Source: Gremmenia infestans (taxonomy: Eukaryota; Ascomycota; Leotiomycetes; Helotiales; Hamatocanthoscyphaceae). Taken from it: a stretch of 64,000 nucleotides of DNA. The translations under genes and the position numbers were made by a program. Every line of letters begins with the position of its first letter. Position 1 is the stretch's first letter. The notes beneath the pieces are model-generated. The model did no database searches, was not told the DNA's origin, and worked only from the letters and a program-made list of their open reading frames with translations. Below, in pieces: positions 35,654-47,046 of this stretch. The stretch is from positions 2,046,001-2,110,000 of the forward strand of contig JAFEVB010000008.1 in NCBI GenBank assembly GCA_032629725.1. Reading direction: 5' to 3'.

Positions 35654-36956
35654 ATGACGGAGAACAAAAGTCTTATCTTGGCAAAATACCCAGCCGCCTT
35701 TCCAATCCCAGGTGAAGATCTGATCCTCAAGTCTTCTCCCTTCGACGTCAATGCCCCGCCACCTGATGGAGGATTTATCCTCAAAACTCTCTATCTCTCC
35801 TATGACCCTTTCCAGGCAAGTCCCTTTACACAACCAACCCAATATGAATAGTCGCTAACTGTAATCCAGCGCGGCCGAATGAAGCCTGCCAACCCTGGCG
35901 CCTACGCAACCGGCTACACCCTCGGCAGCCCTATTCAGAACGCTGGAATCCGTGACCACCCCTTTCCTCTGTCTCCCATATTTGATTTTGCTGTGTTGTA
36001 ATTCCCGAAGCGTGTAACATCTCCTTGGCTGTTGTTCTCCACGCGAAATATAAATACTAATCTGCAGTAGACCGCGTAATATCCTCCTCATCACCTCGCT
36101 TCAAACCCAATGATATAGTAATCGGCCTCTCTGATTTCTCACTATACCAAACCGTCCCCAGCAGCCGCGCCGAGAAGCCGCAATCTGCCGGCGGCTTCGA
36201 CGTGCTCTCTAACCCCTTAGGTCTCGACGAGAAGCTTTTCCTCGGCGCGCTTGGAATGAGCGGTCTCACAGCCTATTCTTCTTTCTATGAAATTGGTAAG
36301 CCGAAGAAAGGGGAGACCATTTTCATTAGTGCGGCTAGTGGTGCGGTGGGTCAGATTGTGGGACAGCTAGCGAAAAGAGAGGGGTTGAAGGTGGTTGGGA
36401 GTGTGGGGAGTGAGGTCAAGAGAAAGTATGTGGTCGAGGATCTGGGATTTGATGGCGCGTTTAATTACAAGGTTGAGAAGCCGACCGAGGGACTGAGGAG
36501 ACTGCTCGGGGAGGTAGGGAGTAAAGGGTTGGATATCTATTATGATAATGTGGGAGGTGAGCAGTTGGATGCTGCATTGGGGGTTTCGAATGAGCGGGGA
36601 AGAGTCGGTGAGTTTGATCTTGCTTTCCAGGTGCTTGCTTTGCTGATGAGAGGATAGTGTCTTGTGGAAACGTTTCCCAGACTAGTTTGAAGCCAGAAGA
36701 AACGTACGGCATCAAGAACATGCCTTTTGTTTTTGCCAAAAGATTGGTTATCAGGGGCTTCATTGTGTCTGACGAGGATATGGGACCAAAGTACGCGGAA
36801 GAGCACCAGAGAAATATGCAGAGATGGATCAAGGATGGGGAAATCACTATCAAGATGCATGTCACCGAAGGTATTGAGAATTCTGCCGAGGGCCTTGTGG
36901 GAATGCTGAAGGGAGAGAATTTTGGGAAGGCTGTGTTGAAAGTTTCTGATCTCTGA
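35654..36956 (+). CDS. MDR-superfamily NADP-dependent alkenal/enone reductase
   Basis: Zinc-independent medium-chain reductase of the leukotriene-B4 12-hydroxydehydrogenase/plant double-bond-reductase group, reducing conjugated C=C bonds with NADPH. Four exons, 35654-35815, 35870-35951, 36068-36607 and 36658-36956, give 360 residues. The first intron has a GC donor (CAG|GCAAGT), the second a weak GTGACC donor with a good branch site. Visible motifs are LYLSYDPFQRGRM across the first splice, GMSGLTAYSSFYEIG, the nucleotide-binding AASGAVGQIVGQLAK, DIYYDNVGGEQLD, and IVSDEDMG. The start at 35654 (MTENKSLILAK) follows the nearest ATG. The gene appears intact; its in vivo substrate is unknown. 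Confidence 0.87.
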
Positions 36957-37256
36957 ATTCCACCGTTTGTTTCGTGAGGAGCCGGTCACGGAATTCCAAA
37001 TCTGCTTTGATAGTTTGGACAACAATATTTCTTTACCTTTCTGGTGTTATCAAGATCCAAGAAGCGGCGCCTAAGTACTGTACCCTACTTGTAAGCGGCT
37101 ATATGCCTAGCTTTTGCATCTGTCTACATATCAGGAAATAAGTTTTGTCGCTTCCTATTTTGGGTCTGCGAGCATGTATTGAGGGGGCTTAGCGCCACCT
37201 CTATTAAACTGGTAGGCCCTTGGACCCAATCCAATGTAGACAATCCATCCTCTTTT

Positions 37257-37612
37257 TCACCTAAACCACTGCCTTCCTGAAGGTCGATAAGCCACTTTCT
37301 CAACTCTCTTGTCAATCGGAGATTCGGAAGCAATGTGCATAACATCATCTTCAGCTTCATCTTCATCAGACTCATCATCATCTGAGCTGCTTGAACTCGT
37401 CTCGTCATCAGGCTCTTCATCGTCAACGAAGCTATCTGCATCAGACATGGCTGTGCGTAGCATCTTGATGATCTCTTCATTGTCTTCAAAGAGGCATTCT
37501 GCAACCTGTAGTAGAGTGAGGCAGTCGATCGTGCGCCGGAAGTGCGGATTTGTCCCTTTTTTGAGAAACAGTTGTATAATGCCCTTTGCGCGATCTCCCA
37601 GCTCAGCAAACT
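37257..37612 (-). pseudogene. C-terminal fragment of an ankyrin-repeat protein with acidic tail
   Basis: A frame reading down from 37612 begins AELGDRAKGIIQLFLKKGTN and has LTLLQVAECLFE, which fits one to two ankyrin repeats. It then passes into an acidic Ser/Asp tail and ends at 37257. No start codon or further repeats exist upstream; instead an inverted repeat begins six bases away. It is best read as the last exon of a truncated gene. Identity beyond ankyrin-like is not supportable. Confidence 0.5.
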
Positions 37613-37617
37613 AGTTT

Positions 37618-37643
37618 ACTCGTGAATCACACTATTCACGAGT
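37618..37643. repeat. perfect 10-bp inverted repeat, 6-nt spacer
   Basis: Arms ACTCGTGAAT and ATTCACGAGT around CACACT. Further partial copies of the CGTGAAT/TTCATGAATC motif occur to about 37690. It could be a transposon end or footprint at the broken edge of the ankyrin fragment. Confidence 0.6.
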
Positions 37644-38371
37644 GACCTAGTGTATACGTGAATTTGTACTAAGATTCATGAATCGCTTATATTAACGAAA
37701 GAACCGGAACAAAACAAACCAAACCAAACTTAGGGAACCAAACATCAGGATGATGTCAAAGCGAGATTGCCAAGTCAAAGCTGGCAGCCAAATGAGAGCC
37801 TGAGTACAAGCATATCCGAATAACAATATGCACAATATTCATTTACACCTAGCGGCGTGACTGTTAAATATTTGCTCGTCCCAGCAAACAATATAAACAC
37901 AGAAAATTGTTCGTGAACCTTTGATGACTCCTTATTAGGTAAAGTAATAATATAGGAGGGAGCCTGTTGGTTTCACTATGATAAAGCATGTGTCCTATAA
38001 ATCCATGTTTCAACAGAGCTCGAAGATCTTGATAATATTTGCCTGACTTCTATAGTGCTTCCAAGTCAATTCTACTCCTAGATGCCACCAAGCGTCAACT
38101 ATACCGCATTTGCGCATCTTCAGATGTAGCTGATTGCGAGGGTTCAGACCGTTCAGTCCTATTAATTACGGAGGAGATGAAAGCAGTTGACTGATTGAAT
38201 CAGACACCAAGACTGATGTTTATTCTGAGAAGGACTCGTCAATAATAAAAGTAATTAAGCAAGGTTCATAGTACCACCTGAAAGCAAGAGGTTCAAGTGT
38301 CTCAGATTAATACATATATATTCGAGAGCTCGAAAATTTCATCGAAGGACCGCTTTTAGGGCTTTTCCCCG
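37644..38371. other. AT-rich intergenic region
   Basis: No gene recognised; contains the degenerate repeat copies noted above at its left edge. Confidence 0.45.
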
Positions 38372-39780
38372 TTAGTATGGTGCATAGATGAAGGCCAATT
38401 GATCTATCTCATCACCATCCTGGCCCATATAACCAATAATTTGCCATCCAGTCGGAGCTGTAAAAGTAGTACAGTCGCTTGTTGTGGTTCCAGACGCAAG
38501 TGTTCGCCCAGTGCTAGTAGTGGCGAGGATGTAGAAGTTCCTCGTCTGGCTATTATACTGGCCCTGGCACAACTGCGCCGATGTCCAGTATTCAGAGCTT
38601 CCTAGTGTAAGGCTTGTACTTGTGCCTCCAGTGCCACCATGCGTAAACGTCGTCCCCGAAGTAAGAGTCAGCGCCACAGAGTCGAGACGAGACCCCCCTC
38701 GGAAAGTGATGACGGAAGTCTTGGGCGAGGAAGGAATTGATTCTATGTCATTGAACCATGTTCCATGAGGACCACCATATAATTCAGATTGAAGAAGGGA
38801 GTCGCTGGTAGTCCAGGTGAAGTTGACAGTGATGGGGTTGTGATCACTTAAGATCGACCCATTAGACTGCAGGAACTTGGAAGATTCGTAGTTGAAATAA
38901 GTTCCAGTCAAAGTCAGCTGTTTAGAGCCGCGATAAAAGATTTTGTCGACTGTCTCGCAAGTGTTGATCAGAGATGGGTTGTCGCAGAGGGTCAAGACGG
39001 TAGGATTGACCCCGCCATTTTCGAGCTCGACCCACGCATCCGTGAGGGAGTTCTGGGTTTCAAAAACGGTAATGCCGTCGAGGGCTCGAGTGTAGCGTGA
39101 ATTAGTATCTCCGTAGAGAACGACAGAGTTTCCAATCGACCACGTGTTAATGTAATCTGCTACTTGTTGGAGATTGGCCGCACGAGCTGTCTCGTCATCA
39201 TCCTCCGTACTGTGATCCAATTAGCAATTTTTCTCATTTGAGTAGGAAAAAATACCCGGCATCTGCGTGAAGGTTGTAGAAATCGACATAAACCCCCTCC
39301 GAGAGAAGTACACGCATGAAGGTGAACCCTTTTGGGGTCAAACAATCATCTCCAGAGGCATCCGAGCACGTTGCCCATTTCACGCGAGTAAAATCTATCC
39401 AGTCGAAATTGGATATTGTGTTCAGTCCACTTCCAACACCTGCTGTGCCCGAAGTTGCTGTTCGGTATGGATGATCATCCGTGGCGTAGATGTCTGCATG
39501 GTATGCAAAGTCTGAAATGCTCATTAGCATTGAGGCCGAATGCCTGGAAGATTTGATTCGTACCTTCTTGGACATGGATAACATCATAATCATATTTAGT
39601 GAATAACGTTCCGATTGTCCCGGCATTTGTAGCTTTGTCGCCAGGGACAGAATTATCGTTCAAAATAGATGGCAAGCCAGCGACGTTGAAAGAAAGAATG
39701 TTGAAATCCCCATTGGAGGCAGCTGCCGTAAAGGATATCACTAGGCTCGCAACCGCAAGATTTAAAAGTAGTGAGGACAT
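38372..39780 (-). CDS. secreted EEP-family phosphodiesterase fused to a jacalin-like lectin domain
   Basis: Three exons, 39780-39564, 39511-39256 and 39209-38372, give 436 residues. A signal peptide (MSSLLLNLAVASLVISFTAA) leads into an endonuclease/exonuclease/phosphatase domain. Its hallmarks are ILSFNVAGLP, VIHVQED across the first splice, VDFYNLHADAG, VLYGDTNSRYT, and the catalytic SDHNPITVNF. The layout resembles secreted sphingomyelinase-like or DNase-I-like enzymes. After about residue 310 it continues into a jacalin-type lectin: LYGGPHGTWFNDIE, VITFRGGSRLDSVALTL and a terminal GDEIDQLAFIYAPY. The catalytic-plus-lectin combination suggests a carbohydrate-targeted extracellular enzyme. 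The exact substrate (lipid, nucleic acid or phosphoester) is not decided by sequence. Confidence 0.83.
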
Positions 39781-40902
39781 TGAAAGAGACTAAGAACCTT
39801 TTCTCGAGTGTAGCAGCTAAGTTACGTAGAATTGAGACTATTATATGTAGGAAGTTTTCCGGAGATTGAGGTGCAATAAGACCGATAAATGTGAGTGGGT
39901 CCTCCGCAGAGGTTGCCATCTTGCTTCCAACGCTGTTAATGAAGGCTTCGCAAGCGAAGAATGTGACAAGCTAACAGAAGGGACTCCGTACCTAGGTCAA
40001 TTTAACGTGGATGAGGTGCCGATGCACGCGTTCTCAATCTTCCGGGAACGCGTGCATGCAGAACTTTGCATCATTAGCATTCGGTGATATTTCTGGAAGA
40101 AGATTAAAGTTACGGAAAATCCTCCCCAAAAAAGCATCTCCCGGGTCGGTTAAAAGCGTTGCCAAGAACTTTGAGATTACCGTTGTGGACGCGACCCTAT
40201 ACGATCTACACGTTAATATATAAAGAAGTCCTCCGTGCTCACTCCTTCCCGAATGGCTTCGCAATGCTCCGGATTCTCGCACTTAGGACCGAGACGATGG
40301 CTTTTAACATTAAAAAACTGAAAAGCGCTATCATTCGGCGCCACCTCCATCTTTTGCGGTTTGGCACTTCTTGAAATCTTCAGTTGTAAAAGTCATGTGA
40401 GAATGCAACGCAGCAAGTTTATGGTGGCAGGGATGACAATCGACCCGGAGTGAGAGACTACCCACTTCAATATCAAAGCTTTCTGAGTTGAAAGATGTTT
40501 ATTACTTCGAATCTCATACGTCGAATCTCATACGCCAAACCTTCTGAAGTTCTGCGGGACGCGGTCAAACGATCCCTTAAGGATGGGACCAAAAATAAAT
40601 AAGGCTGTTCAGATAAACGCACTATACCTCTACGATGACCAGAGGAATATTTTATTCCCGCGAACACGTCGCACAAACAACACGAGCAATAAATAAGGAA
40701 CATAGCAAGGTAGGGCCAATGATAAGGTTCTATAAATTGACGCGAAAATAGTGAAAGCAATGTTCCCAGAGAAGAACAAATAAAAACGCCCGCTTAACCC
40801 CTTTTCTACCCCAACCCCCACAGAAGGCAAACACAGCCTCCTTTTCCCATAGCAAATTGACCCAAAGCAGATCAAAATCACGTCTCTAGTCTCCAACAGC
40901 AC
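39781..40902. other. intergenic region
   Basis: No gene supported. Contains the inverted repeat at 40022-40057 and a perfect 14-bp tandem duplication (TCGAATCTCATACG twice) at 40507-40534. Confidence 0.45.
40022..40057. repeat. perfect 12-bp inverted repeat, 12-nt loop
   Basis: Arms ATGCACGCGTTC and GAACGCGTGCAT. Could be a hairpin, a dimeric protein-binding site or the remains of a mobile element; nothing adjacent decides between these. Confidence 0.65.
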
Positions 40903-41699
40903 TTAAGGCTGGCAAGTAATGCTTTTAATAGTCTGCGGCTGTCCGATGTTCCACAAGTTGTTACAAGCCTCACAACCCTGCGTGTCCACCAGTTGAGCAG
41001 TGCCATTTGGTTTCCATGATTGCAAAGTGCATTTTTCGAAGAAATCATAATCTGAAGGGCCTGTTTTGTTTTGAATTTGTGACCAACTGAGGTCGGAGAC
41101 TTGGAGGTAGCGTTAGAATAGCGAAGATGTGATAGAGGCGCAGAGAGAAAGGGAATGTATGACTTACAGGGTACGTGTGTTCCGTGGACATTAGTAGGAC
41201 TGCCATCGACTGTGGCAGCGATGCTAAAGTTGTTAGTTCCTGATGCGCCAATGAAGGTAACATCCACATGATTCACATCGCTGTTGCTGGAGTCGTTTCT
41301 AGGTAGGACAGGGTAGGGTGCAGCTTGGGTTTCTGTAACCCCCCTCTTGTCATTATCAGAACAAGAAATGCAAAACCGGTAGCAGGAAGCGGATTCATCG
41401 CACTCATCGTCGTCATCGTAGTAATTGCAGTCCTGCAACGCATCGCAGTTCCAACAGTCGTCGCAGCTGTATCGGGGACGGATGTTGGGTTGGATGTCCC
41501 GCTGCTTTTGAGGATTGTTTTCATTGTTGTAGATTTCTGCATCCCCTAAATCCTGCGACAACCCGGGATCGTCGGGTAACGCATCAGGATGGAAATTGGC
41601 AATCGAGGCAAGTGCTTCGTAGCTGTCATCTGTTGGGGTAGGGATTGCATTTGCGAGGACGAGAAAAGCCGCTACGCCGAGGAGAGTGGAAAGCTGCAT
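40903..41699 (-). CDS. small secreted cysteine-rich protein
   Basis: Two exons, 41699-41168 and 41099-40903, give 242 residues. The signal peptide is MQLSTLLGVAAFLVLANAIP. A likely propeptide of about 60 residues ends near QPNIRPR. A Cys-dense block follows: CDDCWNCDALQDC, then CDESASCYRFCISC with an acidic Asp run between. After a basic KR site comes a domain with VDVTFIGASGTNNFSIAA, which continues over the splice into WSQIQNKTG and C-terminal CEACNNLW and ITCQP. At least 14 Cys in the mature part fit a disulfide-rich secreted protein. No known family recognised. It may be an effector-like or cell-surface protein, which is inference only. Confidence 0.75.
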
Positions 41700-44090
41700 G
41701 TTGGGAGTTGACTTATTCGAAACCTGGGTTAAGTGGTGAAGACAGGTTATATGATCTGGTAGATTGCGTGAATCCTGTGTGTATGGGTGGATGAGTTGAT
41801 GTGAAGATGTGAGGAGTGACGAGATGTACTTTCGACCAGGAACTCCTGCCATCTTATAGATCCAGTCTCGAGGCCCAGTCACACAATCACTTTTCAAAAT
41901 GATAAGGCTTAGCACCCAACAACAACCAGCTGCGTGGGACGCAGTCTGCCCATACCCGGCTCCCATCTTCCCGAGCATATCCTGGCAGTCGCCCATGGGA
42001 AAATGAGGACGGGTTGCCCGTCGAAGTATGTTAGCTGACTGTGAGGTCAGATCCCTGGCCATCCGAATACGTTTGCTCGCATGCCGTATGCCATTAAGCC
42101 TCAAAGCTTATCGCTGATGCATTATGATCTAATTCTAGCTTTTTATAGAGGTTTATATCATCGACGACACTTAAGCGATAGGCGACTTGGACATTCTAAA
42201 CCCAGGTTTTGCCATTTAACACCTGCAAAAAGGTCAAGAAACGTGTAAGTGCGACGATGAACAAATCTGATTAGACACCTAGGCCAGATCTATTGTGAAG
42301 TGACCAGGGGTTCCGAATAGTATATTATTGACAGACCAGCAAAACAAGTGACCCATGATCTGCGTCGTACAACTCCATATTGAAGCAAACGAGTGGTCTG
42401 AGCGGGAACACACATGAACCTATCTTAGGAAGTAATGTGGCGGGGTGCGATACCTGTTTACTCTAAGACAATGATAGGTGTTGTTGGAACTCAAAGCCTC
42501 CTGTCTGGTTACAACCCTGGCATTAAACCAACACCAACAGCGGTAGCGCACTGACAAACGGGCTGATTCCAAATAAGCGCCAGCCTCTTTAGCCGCTGAT
42601 CTGAGGGCTATGCTATGTTTCAGATGTACCTAGTTGTTGTGTTACACAAGGAGGCTGATTCTCGGGTGACAGATTGGGGGAACTGCCGAATTATCGAATA
42701 TGGTCTTGTTGCTATTTTAAAAACGGTGCCCCTAAATTATATTGATATATCCTCCGGTTGATTATTACAAGGAAGGAGCCAACGTACCCAATATTTTTGT
42801 TTGTGTTGGGACAGTTGGGGCCTTATGGGTTACGTATCTACGTGACTAGCGCCAATGACTAAGCGAAGAGGCACATCCCGAATACAACCTCATCTTACAT
42901 TCGTCCCGTCATATAATCTTCACACTTACCTCGATTTGTCTTGTCTTGTACCTCTAATGGCTATGGAAAGCTATAAAACTCGTGCTCTGAGAATCGTTCG
43001 AGATATGGGGCAAGAATTTATGCACCCCGACCTCTGTTTACTTGAGGCATTCCTGAATAACGCCGTAGATAGCGATCAGGCTGCAATATATTGCTCTATT
43101 ACGCTGATAACAGGAATAATATAAATCTCCACCAATTTTTAAACGACTAGAAAGAACTAGTAAGACTTTATAAGTTTTGTCCCTAGAATTAAGAGCATAT
43201 CGCTAATTAATACCAATTTTAGGTGGAAAATTCCCACTTAATAACTCTAGGTTAGACTTTAAAATAGAAGGTCGCGTAACAAGATAAAATCTAGTGTTAT
43301 CTAAGCAAAGTACGATGCTAGTTCTAGAACTCTTAGAATGTGTTTCTAATTATCCCTCCAACTGCATTTTATATACAGGAATAGGAAGCAAGGCAATCTC
43401 GACGTATAATACCTTTTAAGTAGATTTCTAATTTCATTTACAGCAAAGGCTATATAACATGCTTGGTCCATTCACTACATTCTTCTACTAAGATCTACCT
43501 TAAAGACTAAACTCCAGAGAACAAGACTCGAAATCATTAGACTTTAAGCAAGGACGGGGAATTAGCCCTTTCTAGAGGGTGGATTAGACTTGAAAAGCCG
43601 GAGCGAACAAAGGTGAAGTGTTTTTTCCTACTTGGTATTACTCCGCTAAATCTATCAAGTATAATATCTTCTATGATAACATCGGCGGCAAAGCTCCCCA
43701 CGTCCTCGCTTAAGCAGCTAGGGGTAGGGTAGGGGGTTTCAGGGGCTTTAGCGATCATAGGCACTTCAACACCGGCCCGTCAATCTTGATGCCTTCTGGT
43801 TGCGTAATGATTGATATTTTCCTTTGTCTCTTGGTATGCCCTTATTCTCGGAACGCAACAAAGAATAACTTGTATTTTTGTTCAATGTATAGTTTTTTTA
43901 TACTTATGATTTTACACTATATATATTATCAGACTTTGCTAAGCAAAATGAATTCAGCAGACATTCTTTCTATTTTTGAATGAGTCTTTAACTCCTATAG
44001 TGTTTTACGGCTGTCTCCACAATAAGCCTTCTGCTCCTTATGCTGGATTAAAAAAAAGGCATCGGAGAGATAGCTCTCAGCTCTAATTTT
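41700..44090. other. AT-rich, gene-poor region
   Basis: About 43130-43520 and 43840-43960 are strongly AT-rich and RIP-like. An 89-codon ORF at 42855-43124 (+) has a coding-like stretch (ESYKTRALRIVRDMGQEF) but no start context or domain I recognise, and probably is a gene remnant. Confidence 0.45.
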
Positions 44091-44149
44091 CCATTCTCGG
44101 ACCCCTACGACCCTAATGGTCCTTTGCACCCACACCGGAACCTCTATCT

Positions 44150-45287
44150 CCTGAAACGAGAAATGAAATTGTCAAAGAAATCAAGGATTTCTAGCATTTC
44201 TACCGACGAGATGCACATTGCGAGTATCTTCGAAACGATTTCAGACTTCTACAGATAGATCTGATTCGTTCCGCCACACAGACGGAAAGACAAATGAGAA
44301 ACTGGGCCAGACTGGCTCTATGTAACAATTCGACGACACTGTACTGGATGCGTTCGGATGAATTTGACATCTCTAGTTATCCGAGTCTGCCTATTCGTGC
44401 CCTATATGATGCTTGGTTCCGGTATGCAAAATTCCCCCCTTGATCAGCTCCAAGTCGAGAAATGCTAACTACGAGACCTACAGGCAGCATAACAGCCTGC
44501 CAGATATCGAATTTGGATCATTCTTCTGTAGCCAATTCCGAGCTACGAACGATGCTGTTGTAGCCTGTAAGTGGCAAGTGGCGAATGCTTAGAAATAGGG
44601 CTTGAAGAGCCCTATTTATACAGTGTACTTCCCACTGTAGAACAGCAGTCAATTCAAGCATTTGCACCCTGAATATATAGCTAGAAGCATTGCATACACA
44701 GCCTAGAAACAACAGATGCTCCATCAACAATTAAATCGATCGTTGGGACGCACAAGGCTCTTTGTAATGCAGCCACTTTAGTGCTGAGTCAACAACGACC
44801 AGGACCTAGATACGAAAACTATTACCTCCGTTCTCCTGCCAGAGCACTGGTCATGATTATTCCATAGATGGCATTATATAGACAGGGAAACTGATGTGGG
44901 CCCAGATTTTCCCGATATATGGGCAGACGGACAAACCGTACTTCTTGTTCGTACGGGCGAGAAAGAGACCTCAGCTCGCCGATTTCCTTTGAAATTATTC
45001 GTGCCAGCTCCCTGCCTCTTGAGCGAGACGACGCCAAAGATCTCGATGTCATCCGCGTGCCTCTTCCTGTTGCCGCGAGTTTAATTACCGAAGTGGAAAA
45101 ACGAGAAGAACTCGCTTCTCCCAGAGAGAAACCCGCGGATGAGTGGCTCTGTCCTAATGCAGAATATGGAGATGATTCTCTCTATGTTGATACTTGGGTA
45201 GCACGTATTATGGAAGAAGCTGACACAAAAGGAATTGATCAGGTAGATAACACTTGGAAAGCGGTCAGAAGAGTAGAAGCACGATAG
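44150..45287 (+). pseudogene. broken multi-exon gene of unknown family
   Basis: Coding-like pieces run in one direction. One is LRNDFRLLQIDLIRSATQTE with MRNWARLALCNNSTTLYWMRS (44220-44420) and an in-frame TAG just before it. An intron-like segment (44422-44484, with a GCTAAC branch and CTACAG end) leads to QHNSLPDIEFGSFFCSQF. A later piece reads CNAATLVLSQQRPGPRYENY (about 44765-44825) and stops. A 122-codon ORF at 44919-45287 has GDDSLYVDTWVARIMEEAD. Between the second and third pieces lie two hairpins (44593-44639). At least two in-frame stops argue for a pseudogene, although unresolved introns could explain part of it. Confidence 0.45.
44593..44639. repeat. two adjacent perfect hairpins, possible DNA-transposon/MITE end
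   Basis: First: AAATAGGGCT, loop TGAAG, AGCCCTATTT (44593-44617). Second: TACAGTG, 7-nt loop, CACTGTA (44619-44639). On the minus strand this reads TACAGTGGGAAGTACACTGT, resembling Tc1/mariner-pogo type terminal repeats. The matching far end was not found. Confidence 0.5.
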
Positions 45288-46590
45288 AGAGGAGAGGAGT
45301 TCTCGAGATTGTATCCCTCTCTGACTCCGATTGGGGCTAGCTCTATCTGGGAGTAGGGTGATTCTGGCGCTTCTAAGGAACGATCACAACGATGATCGAA
45401 ACCCTGGGTTGAAACACTGCATGCATCACCGTTCAAGGTCTCATGTCTTCTCTAGAGTTCTTTCGTCATGCGGCGTCCTAGCGACTATTTCACGCTCCAC
45501 TCTTCCTACTACACGCTCACCCTTGATATGTAGCAACGTGCTCGCTCATCGAAGACTCCACCAACGAGCTAGTCATATTTTAGAACATAGGCACAAATAC
45601 AATTTAGAGGTGCGACTGTGCCGTGTGAGGGTAATGAACAGGATGGGACTGGAGATTTGAGGAGAATATGAGATGAGTCGCTGTGTTATGAGGAATAGAG
45701 GTGGATGGATTTCGCGGGGAAGGTTGCGGTGTACGGGATCCGACGTGACCTAAGTCATAACGCACTCGATGCCAGCATACCTCGTCAATGCATGTATAGG
45801 GGCTGGAGGATGAGAAGATGCAGTCGAATGTGAGTTGAGAACGGCGATTCTGATGTCTCAGGACGCGTGGGACATGTAGAAGTGATCGTATCTGACCTGA
45901 ATTTTGTTTGTTACAGTAGATACAGAGGAGATTCGTGATGGGTATTGAGCTTCGGATGTACAGATAGGATGGTAGTGTTAAAATGCGCTGTTGTGGAGGA
46001 GAATCTGGTGGGCGTGATGAGGGGTAGTAAGTGGAGGAGGCAGAAGCGATGATTAGGAGCACAAAGAATATTTAGGGCAAGCATCGCCTTTGCGGTCCAA
46101 GACATAGTAATTGTGACATTCCTCCAGAGCTGACATGGTTGCTTTGAGGCCCTGACACAATCTCAGAGCATCTAAGGAAGAGGTGAAGTGACCCTTGCAC
46201 ATTATAAGTTAAGAGTCTTACATAATAGTCCTACATCACACAGAGCTCTTTCTACGATTATTAATTTTATCACTTATATACTATTCCCTCTAATTTGCTA
46301 AAGTTCATATTTGTATAGTACTTTAAATATTTCGAATTATAGTCTTTAATGATTTAAAGACTACTAACTTCAAGTTTTTCAAAAAACGCAAATATCTAAG
46401 TTGTGTTTTCTAAAATTCAAAGCGACCAGTTATCATTCCGGTGATAATAAAGACTATGTTCTATATTATCAACGCATAATGTCTCCTAAGACTTAATATA
46501 CATGGAACTGCCAGCTTATCTCAGCTATAATTATTTGTTCTCATCTGTGGAATCAAATGATCGGGATTGTATAAGCATTGGAGGTGAGTT
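45288..46590. other. intergenic region
   Basis: A 152-codon ORF (45604-46062, -) reads low-complexity Ser/Pro sequence. It overlaps another frame with a hydrophobic start (46105), and neither is convincing. 46230-46500 is AT-rich. Confidence 0.4.
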
Positions 46591-47046
46591 CTACATGCTA
46601 GGTTGTGGATGCACAACCGCCGCGGAGACAGTAATTTCCAACCTCGCCGGCCCTGTCAGTGACGCTACACAAACCCCACACCATGCGGGCCTGTTTGGAC
46701 CCAAATAGTGGCCTATCGCCTCATCCAAACCCACACTATGCTCCTCAATTGCTCCAACATGATAGGTGGTCATTTTATAGACTGCCTGCCAACCCTGTTT
46801 GACGCCTGCAGCAACAAGAGCATTCTCGACATTCTTAAATGCCAGCAGAATTTCATCTCTTAACCCCTCTGGGTATCCGATGTCGATATTGCATCCGGTA
46901 TGGCCACAAGTTTCATAGACGGTTGCTGTAGGTGGAATGATAATTACAGAGCTGATGTTGAAGAGAGGCGAGAGCTTTTCGCCGATGCCTGGGGCATTGA
47001 TGCATCGAAGACCAAGGGAAGTAAGAGGACCAGTATATTCTGTCAT
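46591..47046 (-). CDS. RidA/YjgF/UK114 family enamine-imine deaminase
   Basis: Single exon, 151 residues, at the usual size for the family (120-150). RidA proteins hydrolyse reactive enamines/imines released by PLP enzymes; many fungal paralogues sit beside secondary-metabolism genes. Visible features are LRCINAPGIGEKLSP, the trimer-interface core DEILLAFKNVENALVAAGV, and the C-terminal GVCVASLTGPARLEITVSA. The canonical Arg of the substrate pocket is plausibly the R in GPARLEI. The start at 47046 is the only ATG in a suitable place. The gene is intact. Its position at the edge of a cluster with an aminotransferase and SDRs suggests a role on amine intermediates (inference). Confidence 0.8.
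   Translation of the reverse strand: MTEYTGPLTSLGLRCINAPGIGEKLSPLFNISSVIIIPPTATVYETCGHTGCNIDIGYPEGLRDEILLAFKNVENALVAAGVKQGWQAVYKMTTYHVGAIEEHSVGLDEAIGHYLGPNRPAWCGVCVASLTGPARLEITVSAAVVHPQPSM

Noticed and set aside
45604..46105. Possible small secreted protein (hydrophobic start at 46105, Ser/Pro-rich frame to 45604)
   Set aside because: The signal-like and downstream parts are in different frames and no intron or Cys pattern supports them.
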